Of a DNA stretch of 36,323 bases, positions 25,354-33,630 are shown in pieces. Location: contig NZ_MDEC01000040.1 in the NCBI RefSeq assembly GCF_002939785.1, positions 1 to 36,323 of the forward strand. The letters are read 5' to 3'. Each line of letters starts with the position of its first letter. Positions within the stretch are counted from its first letter, which is position 1. Below the pieces are notes generated by a model. It was given only the letters and a program-made list of their open reading frames with translations, was not told the DNA's origin and did no database searches. Source of the stretch: Xanthomonas codiaei. GTDB taxonomy: Bacteria > Pseudomonadota > Gammaproteobacteria > Xanthomonadales > Xanthomonadaceae. Both the position numbers and the translations under genes were made by a program.

Positions 25354-26532
25354 TTACGCGTCGTTTTCGACTGCGGCCTTGCTCTTGGGTGTCAGCTTGA
25401 GCAGGCGCCCGGTGCTGCCGCTGGCTTCGTCTTCGAGCAACCACAGCGCACCATCGGGGCCTTGTTCCACCTCGCGAATGCGCGCACCCATGTCGTAGCG
25501 GGCCACTTCGCGCGGCTGATCGCCGAGCGAGACCTGCACCAGCGCCATCGACGACAGCCCGCCGATGAAGCCACTGCCGCGCCATGCCGGGAATTGCTTG
25601 CCGTTGTAGATCACAAAGCCAGCCGGCGAAATCACCGGCGTCCAGCTGATCTTGGGAGCAGCGAATTCCGGCCGCGTATTGTGGTCGGGAATCGGCCGGC
25701 CATCGTAGTGATCGCCGTTGGACACGATCGGGTAGCCGTAATTGGCGCCGCGCTGGATCAGATTGAGTTCATCGCCGCCGGCCGGCCCCATCTCGTGTTC
25801 CCACAACTGGCCCTTGGCATCGAAGGCGATGCCGAGAAGGTTGCGATGGCCCAGCGACCAGACCTGCGCAGCCACGCCGCCTTGCGCGGCGAACGGGTTG
25901 TCTGCCGGGACGCTGCCGTCATCGTTCAATCGGATCAGCTTGCCGAGGTTGGACTTCATGTCCTGGGCGGGATCGAATCGCTGGCGTTCGCTGGAGGTAA
26001 TCCACAGTTTGCCGTCTTTGCCGAACGCGATCCGGTGGCCGAAGTGACCATTGCCGCTCACATAGGGAACCTGCCGCCAGATGACCTGCAGGCCGGTCAA
26101 CGCGCCGCCGCCGTTGGCATCGAGGGTGAGCTTGGCACGGGCAACGGCGCCGCCGCGCGTGTTGTTCTGGCCGGGCTCTGCGTAACTGATGTACACCAAG
26201 CCGTTCTCGCGGAACTTGGGATGAGGCACCACATCGCCAAAGCCACCCTGCCCGCCATAGGCGACAGTGGGCACGCCGGTGATGGCGCGTTTGCGCATGG
26301 TCTTGGTGTCCAGACGCATCAGTGCGCCGCGTTTTTCGCTGACCAGCAAGGTGCCGTCGGGCAGGAAGCTCATTGCCCAGGGTTGATCGAAGTCGGCGAC
26401 AGTGGTGGCCTGGAATGGCCATTGCGCCTTGGGAATTGATGCAGCGGGGGCGGCTGCCGGTTCGGCCAGAGCGGCACCGGTGGCGAACAGAGTGGCCGAG
26501 CAGGCCAAGGCAAGCAGACGTCGGACAGACAT
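25354..26532 (-). CDS. PQQ-dependent aldose sugar dehydrogenase (YliI/Asd type)
   Basis: This soluble six-bladed beta-propeller family oxidises aldose sugars in the periplasm using PQQ. The 392-residue precursor has a Sec signal peptide (about 1-23, ending GAALA) and shows family segments AMSFLPDGTLLVSEKRGALM, GGQGGFGDVVPHPKF, YISYAEPG, the active-site His in GHFGHRIAFGKDGKLWIT, GHRNLLGIAFD, MGPAGGDELNLI and NYGYPIVSNGDHYDG. The ATG at 26532 has GGAGG 5 bases upstream. PQQ supply genes are not in the window. It converges on the GH3 gene, so a joint role in glucose use is only a guess. Confidence 0.9.
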   Translation of the reverse strand: MSVRRLLALACSATLFATGAALAEPAAAPAASIPKAQWPFQATTVADFDQPWAMSFLPDGTLLVSEKRGALMRLDTKTMRKRAITGVPTVAYGGQGGFGDVVPHPKFRENGLVYISYAEPGQNNTRGGAVARAKLTLDANGGGALTGLQVIWRQVPYVSGNGHFGHRIAFGKDGKLWITSSERQRFDPAQDMKSNLGKLIRLNDDGSVPADNPFAAQGGVAAQVWSLGHRNLLGIAFDAKGQLWEHEMGPAGGDELNLIQRGANYGYPIVSNGDHYDGRPIPDHNTRPEFAAPKISWTPVISPAGFVIYNGKQFPAWRGSGFIGGLSSMALVQVSLGDQPREVARYDMGARIREVEQGPDGALWLLEDEASGSTGRLLKLTPKSKAAVENDA

Positions 26533-26714
26533 GGGGTCCTCCAGGGGATGGGCACGGCCACGCTGCAGCCCTCCCGCAACGTGTTCCGCGTTGGGTTTTC
26601 AAGTACCTTACACGACGCGGCCGGGGCCACCCTTGTCGCAGATCACTCTCGGCAGGGCGGACGCGTCTCACATCGTCGTTCACACATCAAATATCACCAT
26701 GAAAAGGAGTTTCC

Positions 26715-27149
26715 ATGGCCATGCAAAAAACCTCGTCTGCCTTCGTCGCCGCATCCTGGGTCGCCTTGCTGCTGGGCAGCGCCGCATACCTGATCGGGCT
26801 GTGGAACGCGCAGATGCTGCTCAACGAAAAGGGCTACTACTTCACCTTGCTGTTGTTTGGCCTGTTCGCATCGGTGTCCTTGCAGAAGAGCGTGCGTGAT
26901 CGCGTCGACGGCATCCCGGTCACTGGCTTGTATTACGCCATCTGCTGGTTTTCGCTGATCATTGCGCTGGTCCTGCTGACCATCGGTCTGTTCAACGCCA
27001 CCTTGCTGCTGAGCGAAAAAGGCTTCTATGCGATGGCTTACGCGCTAAGCCTGTTCGGTGCGGTGGCAGTGCAGAAGAATACGCGCGATGCAATGGAAGT
27101 CTCGGCGAACTCGCAAGCGACCCGTGCAGTGCCGCCTGCGCTGGACTGA
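26715..27149 (+). CDS. YiaA-like inner membrane protein (YiaA/B two-helix repeat)
   Basis: A 144-residue protein made of two tandem two-helix units. Each unit has a first helix, a short Leu-Ser/Asn-Glu-Lys-Gly loop ([10 protein letters not shown] at about 36-45 and [10 protein letters not shown] at about 98-107) and a second helix followed by LQKSVRD or VQKNTRD. This repeated pattern defines the YiaAB family; its function is unknown. The ATG at 26715 has a strong AAGGAG ribosome binding site. It stands alone, with a clear hairpin after its stop. Confidence 0.88.
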   Translation: MAMQKTSSAFVAASWVALLLGSAAYLIGLWNAQMLLNEKGYYFTLLLFGLFASVSLQKSVRDRVDGIPVTGLYYAICWFSLIIALVLLTIGLFNATLLLSEKGFYAMAYALSLFGAVAVQKNTRDAMEVSANSQATRAVPPALD

Positions 27150-27170
27150 ACATCCGGGCGCGCTGCACCG

Positions 27171-27203
27171 ACAACAACGCCACCTCGACGGTGGCGTTGT
27201 TGT
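27171..27203. terminator. Hairpin between convergent genes
   Basis: A perfect 14-bp stem, ACAACAACGCCACC/GGTGGCGTTGTTGT, closes on a TCGAC loop between the YiaA-like gene and the convergent 110-residue gene. The T-rich outer arm serves as a weak U tract on both strands. Confidence 0.75.
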
Positions 27204-27204
27204 A

Positions 27205-27537
27205 TCAGCGCTTGGGCGGGTGGTCGCCACCGACGAAATCGGCTGCGTTTTCCCAGGCGCGCTTGACCGCATGGCGCGCCTTGCTCCAACTCAACGACGA
27301 TGTGCCGCGCTTGGCTTCCCAATCGCGATGCAACTCGGCCTCCACCTGGTCGTAGGCGCGTGCGTTGTCGCGAATGCGCGCCTCGTGGCCGGCCAGGTAG
27401 GCGCCTTCGTAATCCTCGTAGCGATCGCCTTCGGTGTAGTACGGTTCTTCGGTGAAGCGCTCGCGCCAGTAAGTCGATACGTTCTGGCTGCGGTCTTCCT
27501 CCGGTGCGCGGCCCGGAATCTGGTACGGCACGTTCAT
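27205..27537 (-). CDS. Conserved hypothetical 110-residue protein
   Basis: A small soluble, highly charged protein rich in Tyr, Asp, Glu and Arg. The central YWRERFTEEPYYTEGDRYED and AYLAGHEARIRDNARAYDQV, followed by WSKARHAVKRAWENAADFV, resemble a group of proteobacterial small proteins of unknown function that often sit beside stress-related membrane proteins. I cannot name the family. The ATG at 27537 is preceded by GGAGA. It reads toward the YiaA-like gene and ends just before the hairpin at 27171-27203. Confidence 0.7.
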   Translation of the reverse strand: MNVPYQIPGRAPEEDRSQNVSTYWRERFTEEPYYTEGDRYEDYEGAYLAGHEARIRDNARAYDQVEAELHRDWEAKRGTSSLSWSKARHAVKRAWENAADFVGGDHPPKR

Positions 27538-27671
27538 GCGCGTCTCCGTCGTTCGAGTGTACGAATCAACTTAGGTGTCCAGGTGTTAACGGCATGGCAC
27601 GCCAGGTGAGGATGTGATCAACGTCGGTGTGCGCCCGCGCACGAATCGTGACGCGTCGCACCGCCGACGAG

Positions 27672-28169
27672 TTACACTGACGAGGACGCGGCCTCGTAGG
27701 GCAGTGGTTTGGCGCCGGCAGCCAGCAGCGCCGGTTCGGCTGATTGCAGGGCCTGTTCGTCGGCATCGATGACCACCAGTACACGACCGGCTTCGATTTC
27801 GTCTTCGAACTGGCGACGCACCGGATCGGGAACGGTGGCGCCGACCAGTGCCGAGGACCAGCTGCCGACCAACGCACCGGCCAGTGCCATCACGCCGACG
27901 CCGGCCAGGGTCAGGCCGATCGGCGGCACTGCCACGGCAACCAGACCTGCCACCAGGCCGGCGGCTCCACCGGTCGCCGCCCCGCGCGCCGCGGCAGGCA
28001 CGAAATCGGTCTTGGCCTCCTTGCGTTCGTCTGGCACATCGTGCAGTTCGATATCCGAGCGTGCGATCAGCGACAACGCCTCGTTGTCGATGCTGGCGCT
28101 GCGCGCGCACTGCAATACGCGTTGTGCACTTTCGAGGTTTGGTGTGCTGTAGACGCGGCGCAGTTTCAT
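27672..28169 (-). CDS. Hypothetical protein with a glycine-rich membrane hairpin
   Basis: A 165-residue protein with a soluble N-terminal domain (MKLRRVYSTPNLESAQRVLQ...), which resembles flavin- or ferredoxin-fold regulatory domains in pattern, a central Gly/Ala-rich hydrophobic stretch (about 58-110, AARGAATGGAAGLVAGLVAV and GVMALAGALVGSWS) like a glycine zipper hairpin, and a C-terminal domain (EIEAGRVLVVIDADEQAL). Similar architectures occur in envelope stress proteins of unknown role. The ATG at 28169 has GGGAG upstream. I do not recognise a specific family. Confidence 0.65.
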   Translation of the reverse strand: MKLRRVYSTPNLESAQRVLQCARSASIDNEALSLIARSDIELHDVPDERKEAKTDFVPAAARGAATGGAAGLVAGLVAVAVPPIGLTLAGVGVMALAGALVGSWSSALVGATVPDPVRRQFEDEIEAGRVLVVIDADEQALQSAEPALLAAGAKPLPYEAASSSV

Positions 28170-28256
28170 CGCAAGCTCCCGTGCAGGTGATGCACGCAGC
28201 GTTGGGCGTTCGCGGTTAGGCGTGCGTGAGCGTGACGCGAGCGCACTGCGAAACTT

Positions 28257-29564
28257 TCAGGCTGGCTTTCGCGGGAACAGATAGAACACGCAGCCCACCA
28301 GCAGCGCCACACCGGCAGCTGCCAGGTTCTGCCAGCTGGCGCTGGCGAGCAGGCCCAGCGACAACAGCACGGCGGCAACCGGGATCACCGGGCCGCCGGG
28401 CAAGCGCAAGGTGTCGGTGCGTTGCCGGTAGCGGCGCGCCAGCACGATCACCGCCGCGGCAGTGCCGATATAGGCGAACAGGCGCGTGACCATCGACAGC
28501 AATGCCAGCTGGGTGAACGAGCCCGACAACGCCAGCGCCAGCGACAACACGCCCTGGGTCAATACGGCCGCAGCGGGGGTGTGGAAGCGCGGATGCACGC
28601 GTGCCAGGAACGCCGGGCCATAGCCGTCTCTGGCCAGTGCGAACAGGAAGCGCGGCCCCAGCATCACCGTGTTGCTGGTGGTGCCCAGGATGGAGATGGT
28701 GGCACCCACGGTGAGGATCAGCGCCAGCGCTTCGCCACCGAAGCCGCTGGCGGCATCGGCCAGGGGCGTGGGCGATGCCGCCAGGTTGGGTAGCGTGCCC
28801 TGCGCCACCACCTGCACCGCGGCATAGATCAGGGTCACGGTGACGATCATGGTGATCAGCGCAAATGGCACATCGCGACGCGGGTTGCGGTACTCGCCGG
28901 CGGCGGCGGGAATGTTTTCGAAGCCCGCGTAGGCGAACAGCAGCAGCAAGGCCGCCTCCCCGAGGTTGCCCAGGTCGCGCAGGTCCGGCGACGTGCCGGC
29001 AAAGGCCCACGACCAATCCACGTAGAACAGGCCGATCGCCACGAACAGCAGCAACGGCACCAGCTTGCCGATCACCAGGGCGATGCCGGTGCGCGCGGCC
29101 GACTTCACGCCGATCACGTTGATGGCGGTGAGGACGCCCAGCGAGCCGACCACCACCAGCAGGCGTGCCCAGGCGTCGGTGGATGCCGTTGGCCAGAAGC
29201 GTGCAACCGCATCGGCCAGACCGTTGCTCAGCGCCGCGGCCGAGCTGATGCGGGTGAGCCAGATCATCCAGCCGATCTGGAATCCAACGAACGGTCCGAA
29301 CGCTTCGCGCGTGTAGAGATAGCTGCCGCCGGGCGTGTCGAAATAGCTGGCCGCCTGCGCGTAGCACACCACCAGCAGGGCCACGGCCAGGCCGGCCAGC
29401 ATCACCGCCCACAGGCTCATCGGACCGAGCAGGGCGGCAGTGGCGGCGGGCAACAGATAGATGCCGCTGCCGATCACATCGTTGATCGACAGCCCGACGA
29501 TCTGCCAGCGGCTGACGGCGCGGACCAGGCCGGTGGCATCGGCCGCCGGGGCGGGCGTGCTCAT
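28257..29564 (-). CDS. APC-superfamily amino acid/peptide-unit permease
   Basis: A 435-residue, 12-helix transporter. The first helix has the APC motif NDVIGSGIYLLPAA, and later segments include FGPFVGFQIGWMIWLTRISS, FAYAGFENIPAAAGEYRNP and ATISILGTTSNTVMLGPRFL. The ATG at 29564 overlaps the preceding L,D-transpeptidase stop by 4 bases, so the two should be co-translated. The substrate cannot be read from sequence; the neighbours (peptidoglycan peptidases and an L-Ala-Glu epimerase) make an amino acid from wall peptides a reasonable guess. Transcription of the unit appears to end in or after 28170-28256, but I see no clear terminator. Confidence 0.88.
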   Translation of the reverse strand: MSTPAPAADATGLVRAVSRWQIVGLSINDVIGSGIYLLPAATAALLGPMSLWAVMLAGLAVALLVVCYAQAASYFDTPGGSYLYTREAFGPFVGFQIGWMIWLTRISSAAALSNGLADAVARFWPTASTDAWARLLVVVGSLGVLTAINVIGVKSAARTGIALVIGKLVPLLLFVAIGLFYVDWSWAFAGTSPDLRDLGNLGEAALLLLFAYAGFENIPAAAGEYRNPRRDVPFALITMIVTVTLIYAAVQVVAQGTLPNLAASPTPLADAASGFGGEALALILTVGATISILGTTSNTVMLGPRFLFALARDGYGPAFLARVHPRFHTPAAAVLTQGVLSLALALSGSFTQLALLSMVTRLFAYIGTAAAVIVLARRYRQRTDTLRLPGGPVIPVAAVLLSLGLLASASWQNLAAAGVALLVGCVFYLFPRKPA

Positions 29565-30337
29565 GGCGCGGCCTCGTCCAGGGCCGGCAGCTGCCATTGC
29601 GATTGCAGGCGCGCGTACTCGGCGCGCGGCAACAGCACGAACAAGGGATGGTCGGCGGGCTTCAACCACGCGAGCAGGCGTTGCATGTCGGCAGGATCCA
29701 TCGCGGTGCAGCCGGCCGTGACCTGGCCCGGGCTGCGCCACAGGTGCGCGAAGATGCAGCTGCCGCGCCCGGCCACGCCACCGGGGTTGTGCGCGATGAC
29801 GAACCCCTCGCGGTAACGTCCGTCGCCCTGGGTGCGCAGGTCCAGCCGCATCGGCTCGGTGGAGCCGGCCACGGCCGCTACTCCGACCTGCGCCGCATCG
29901 ACGATGCGGTTGTACAGCGGCGAGGCAGGCACATCCATGCAGTAATGGGTAGCGGTCATCGCCTGGTACGGCATGGCGCTGTCGATGCGTGCGGCGTAGC
30001 CAAAGGCCGTGCCGATGGCGAACACTCCGGCCGGGCTACGACCGTCGCCTTCGCGCTTTTGCGGGCCTTGCGGCTGCGCCGGGTGCAGGCCGTCGCCCCA
30101 GGCACTGCCATGGCGTCCGAGTGCGACCGCAAATTCCGCTGCAGCCGGCTGCCAGCGGCCTTCCACCCGGGTGAAGGTCTGCAGCCGGGCCTGCGTGCTG
30201 TTCCAGTCCGGGGTGGTCACCACGATGAGCGCGCGCGCCTGCTGCAGCTCCTGAACTGGCGCACCTGCGACGGCGACGCCGCTGCACAGGGCCAGCATCG
30301 TCAACAGGGTGGATCGCAACAGGGTGGCCAGATGCAT
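29561..30337 (-). CDS. Exported L,D-transpeptidase-like (YkuD-fold) protein
   Basis: A 258-residue protein with a signal peptide (about 1-25, ending AVAGA) and a catalytic domain of the L,D-transpeptidase type. The C-terminal motif has His198 and Cys210 in AHLWRSPGQVTAGCTAMD, matching the HxnGC active-site pattern; KREGDGRSPAGVFAIG (about 94-109) is typical of the COG3786-like branch. These enzymes form or exchange peptide crosslinks at the diaminopimelate residue of the wall, although this branch is poorly characterised and could be a hydrolase. The ATG at 30337 starts the mature signal; the frame is open 95 codons upstream without content. Confidence 0.85.
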   Translation of the reverse strand: MHLATLLRSTLLTMLALCSGVAVAGAPVQELQQARALIVVTTPDWNSTQARLQTFTRVEGRWQPAAAEFAVALGRHGSAWGDGLHPAQPQGPQKREGDGRSPAGVFAIGTAFGYAARIDSAMPYQAMTATHYCMDVPASPLYNRIVDAAQVGVAAVAGSTEPMRLDLRTQGDGRYREGFVIAHNPGGVAGRGSCIFAHLWRSPGQVTAGCTAMDPADMQRLLAWLKPADHPLFVLLPRAEYARLQSQWQLPALDEAAP

Positions 30338-30766
30338 GCAGTCTCCGGGGCAACGATTGAGCTGAGAGGACGCCAGGCACCTTGCTGCTGTTGATCGCGC
30401 GGCTTTGGCGATGTCGTTGGCGGCGTGTAGCTCTCGCCGATGGCTACTGTACCCAGCAATGCGCGCCTGTGGCGCATTGCTGCTGCACCTGCGCAAGTCG
30501 TTGTGAAGCGAGGCGGGCCGCGAGGAGGTTCCAGGTGCGTGTGTCGACCTCCATCGGCGCGCACCGCGGGGTGAGGCGGTGGCACAGTGCGCCAGGCAGC
30601 GGAATGTCGGGCGGACACTCACCAGCTAGCACCGATGTGCTCCACACCTCACGGGCCTGAGCATCGTGCAGCGCGCCATCGCGACCAATACCGCCATGTT
30701 CGAATGCCAACTGCCGAGCGCGGGTGCCGGCTGCCGATTGACCGCGCGGTTGAGTGATCGCTACCG
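30338..30766. other. 429-base space between the epimerase and transpeptidase genes, with a hairpin
   Basis: No gene is supported. A perfect 11-bp stem CAGCAATGCGC/GCGCATTGCTG (30454-30482) with a 7-base loop lies about 120 bases upstream of the transpeptidase start. It has no U run. It may divide the minus-strand set into two units, the second with its own promoter in the remaining space. Confidence 0.5.
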
Positions 30767-31864
30767 CTACTGCGGCAAGAGCTCCAGCCCGCGGATGCGA
30801 CCGATGCCCAGGCCGGGCGCATCGTCGACGTGGATCTGCGCTTCATCGAACCGCACGCCGCCCTCGGTGGGATCGAACTGCCCCAACGCCGGCGCATCCA
30901 GATCGGCCAGGGTGATGCTGTCGGCCTTGGCCACCGCCAGATGCACGGCGGCGGCCACGCTGACGCTGGATTCGATCATGCAGCCGATCATGCATGGCAC
31001 GCCGTACAGCGCGGCGATGTCGGCGATGCGGATCGCATTGGACAGCCCACCGGTCTTCATCAACTTGATGTTGACGATGTCGGCAGCGCGGCGCTGGAGC
31101 AGGTCGATCACCTGGGACGGGGAGAACACGCTTTCGTCGGCCATCACCGGGGTATCGATATGCGCGGTGACAAAGGCCAGCCCGTCGATATCGGCGGCCT
31201 TGACCGGCTGTTCGAGCAACTCCAGCACGATGCCGGCATCTTCCAGACTGCGCATGTTGCGTACCGCCTGTTTCGGTGTCCAGCCCTGGTTGGCGTCCAG
31301 GCGCAGGGCGGCGCGCCCATCGACGGCCGCATGGATCGCCTTGACGCGTTCCACATCCGAGGCGCTGTCCTTGCCGACCTTGATCTTCAAGGCGGCATAG
31401 CCGCGTGCCAGTGCCGACTGCGCATGCGCCACCATGGTCTCGATGCTGTCGGCACTGATGGTGATGTCGGTGGTGATACGCGGCGTACCGCCGCCGAGCA
31501 CCCGGTAGAGCGGCGCACCGAAGGACTGGGCCCACAGGTCGTACAGCGCGATCTCCACGGCGGCCTTGGCGCTGGTGTTTCGCTCCAGCGCATGCTGGAC
31601 CAGCCCGCAGAGGCGATTGAGATCGGCCACCTCCTGGCCGATCAGGCGCGGGCCGATGCAGTGGGTGATGGCGGCGATGATGCTGCCGTGCGTATCGCCG
31701 GTGATCGGCGCGGTGGCCGGCGCCGCGCCATAGCCGAGATGGCCGCCGTCGGTCTGCAGCACCACCACCACATCCTCGATCGCCTGTACGGTGCGTAGCG
31801 CAGTCTTGAATGGGGTGTTCAGCGGCACGCGCAGCATGCCCAGACGGAAGCCGGTGATCTTCAT
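30767..31864 (-). CDS. Enolase-superfamily dipeptide epimerase (L-Ala-D/L-Glu epimerase type)
   Basis: These cytoplasmic enzymes convert L-Ala-D-Glu from murein peptides to L-Ala-L-Glu, which ordinary peptidases can then cleave. The 365-residue protein has the capping domain and a TIM barrel with every expected residue: Lys160 and Lys162 (KIKVGK), metal ligands Asp190 (LRLDANQGW), Glu218 (LLEQP) and Asp243 (MADES), and the opposing Lys267 (NIKLMKTGG). The C-terminal DLDAP (Asp321 and Asp323) matches the DxD motif that binds the dipeptide amino group in Ala-Glu epimerases, which argues against muconate cycloisomerase. The ATG overlaps the upstream peptidase stop by 4 bases. Confidence 0.9.
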   Translation of the reverse strand: MKITGFRLGMLRVPLNTPFKTALRTVQAIEDVVVVLQTDGGHLGYGAAPATAPITGDTHGSIIAAITHCIGPRLIGQEVADLNRLCGLVQHALERNTSAKAAVEIALYDLWAQSFGAPLYRVLGGGTPRITTDITISADSIETMVAHAQSALARGYAALKIKVGKDSASDVERVKAIHAAVDGRAALRLDANQGWTPKQAVRNMRSLEDAGIVLELLEQPVKAADIDGLAFVTAHIDTPVMADESVFSPSQVIDLLQRRAADIVNIKLMKTGGLSNAIRIADIAALYGVPCMIGCMIESSVSVAAAVHLAVAKADSITLADLDAPALGQFDPTEGGVRFDEAQIHVDDAPGLGIGRIRGLELLPQ

Positions 31865-33273
31865 GGGGAACCGATCGGTGCGATGCGCTGGATGCGCGTG
31901 ATGTGGTCGATGAAGGGGCTGCCATCGGTGGCCAGCAAGGGCAGCAATGGCGTGACCGACACGCCGTTCAGTGCGGCGCGCTGCACGCGGCCATCGCTGC
32001 CGCGGTAGCTGGCACCGGCCACATCGTGGATCACCCATGGGCTGCCGTGCTCCTGCCCGATCACCAGCATCACGTGACCGGGGATATGGATCAGGTCGCC
32101 GATGCGCAGCCCTGCCAGCTGCCGCAAACGCTGCGTACGCGGTGCGCGCGCGTCGAAGGCAACGGCGCGCAGCACCGGGCTGCGCGCCTGGTCGCCGGTG
32201 TTGCGCGGCAGCGCAATGCCCAGGCTGCGGTAGACATCCAGCACGAAGCCGCTGCAATCGCGCGCGTCGTAATCGTTGCCCCAGCCATAGCGCTCGCCCA
32301 GGAACTTGAAGGCCTGCCGGAGCAGTACCGCAGGGGTGGCCGGCAACGCACCAAGGTGGACATCGGCGCCACGCGGCACCAGCGCCGGCACCAATTGCAG
32401 GCGGCCATCGTCGCCGCGCAACGGAAGCTGCACCACGTGGGCCGCAACCGGCAACTGTCCGTTGACCGGCTGCTGCGGCGCCCAGTCGTTGCGCAGCGGC
32501 AGGCTGCTGCCCATGTCCAGCGGCAGCGCCGAGACGGCAGGGAGCTCCGGCGTGTACGCGGTCTGCACCCGGGCACCAGTGACGACCAGGCGCGCATCGG
32601 CTTGTGCATAGTCCAGCACCTGGCTGCGGCTGCCCTCGGCAATGCGGTCGGCCGCAATCCAGGCGGCATAGTTGGATGCAAGCACGAACCGCCATGCGCC
32701 ATCGGCGCTGGTATGCAACACGGCCACCGGCGTGCCGGGGTAGAGCGCCGATTCCTGGAAGCGGTCGATATCGTGATCGTCCGGATCGGTGAACACGCGT
32801 TGCGTGGTGGGAAACGTGCGTAATGCCGCGCGCCGGACCACCAGCGCGAAGCGCGGGGCGACCTGCGGCGCAAGTGCATCCAGCGCCAATGCGTGCTGCA
32901 GCTCGGCCAGGCGGCTCGCCGCAAGGGGGCGCCCCTGTGCGTCGTACAGCACACGCGTTGGCGCCGCAGACAACGTCTGGATCCGTGTGCGCACCGCATC
33001 TGCCGGCATGGCCGCGGGCAGCTGCGCCAGATCCTGCATCGAGGCATCCTCACGCAGCAGCTGCGCGTTGAAGGCCGCGACCTGCGCCGCGTCCAGCAGC
33101 GGCAACTGCGCCTGCGCACTGCGCCGTATCCAGTGTTCCGGCGTCAACTGCGCATCGTCGACGGCGAAGGGCGCGTCCTGGGTAGCTGGCTCGCTGGCAG
33201 CCGAAGGCGCCGCACCGCAAGGCAAGGCAAGTGTGATCCACAGCAATGTCAGCAGGCGGCGCGGCGATGGCAT
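31861..33273 (-). CDS. Exported NlpC/P60 peptidase with SH3 domains (YkfC-like)
   Basis: A 470-residue protein with a Sec signal peptide (about 1-26), an N-terminal helical domain (about 40-135), an SH3 pair region (about 140-310; FQESALYPGTPVAVLHTSAD and NYAAWIAADRI) and a C-terminal NlpC/P60 domain. The catalytic triad is visible as Cys340 (DARDCSGFVLDVYRSLG), His400 (HIPGHVMLVIG) and His416 (WVIHDV). YkfC-type enzymes cut the gamma-D-Glu to diaminopimelate bond, giving L-Ala-D-Glu, the substrate of the epimerase encoded directly after it. Start ATG 33273 (MPSPRRLLTLLWITLALP); the frame is open 18 codons upstream. There is no convincing lipobox. Confidence 0.9.
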   Translation of the reverse strand: MPSPRRLLTLLWITLALPCGAAPSAASEPATQDAPFAVDDAQLTPEHWIRRSAQAQLPLLDAAQVAAFNAQLLREDASMQDLAQLPAAMPADAVRTRIQTLSAAPTRVLYDAQGRPLAASRLAELQHALALDALAPQVAPRFALVVRRAALRTFPTTQRVFTDPDDHDIDRFQESALYPGTPVAVLHTSADGAWRFVLASNYAAWIAADRIAEGSRSQVLDYAQADARLVVTGARVQTAYTPELPAVSALPLDMGSSLPLRNDWAPQQPVNGQLPVAAHVVQLPLRGDDGRLQLVPALVPRGADVHLGALPATPAVLLRQAFKFLGERYGWGNDYDARDCSGFVLDVYRSLGIALPRNTGDQARSPVLRAVAFDARAPRTQRLRQLAGLRIGDLIHIPGHVMLVIGQEHGSPWVIHDVAGASYRGSDGRVQRAALNGVSVTPLLPLLATDGSPFIDHITRIQRIAPIGSP

Positions 33274-33630
33274 CGAAAGCTCTAGCGAATGGAAAGGCGG
33301 CTGCGCACAGACGCGGGCGGAAGACACGGCAGCTGCCTGCGCGATGCGGTCCTGACCACGACAGCCGCCGTTGCGGTGATGATCGTCAGTGTACGCGCAG
33401 TGCGTACGCAGGATGCCGCCGACAGCATGCGGCAGGTGGCCCAGCCGCTGCGCCTTGGGCAGTGCCGGCGGTGAAGCGATCTGCGGACGTGACGAGCGTC
33501 GTGCACCTCAACGCCGCGCATCGTGCGACCCACCGCGCAGTCGACAACTCGGCGGATAATGGCCCAGCCATGGCAGTACCGTTGAAATTTAAGACAGTGC
33601 AGGCCTGGGTACCTATTGAAGGAGAGACCG
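33274..33630. promoter_or_regulatory. Divergent promoter region between the peptidase and amidase groups
   Basis: These 357 bases separate the divergent starts of the NlpC/P60 and amidase genes. No gene is evident. An inverted repeat GTACGC-GCAGT-GCGTAC (33391-33407) is the only clear dyad and could be a shared operator. I could not place -35/-10 pairs with confidence. Confidence 0.4.

Noticed and set aside
30767..31864. Muconate or chloromuconate cycloisomerase
   Set aside because: The DxD motif at 321-323 and the peptidoglycan neighbours favour a dipeptide epimerase; no aromatic degradation genes are present.
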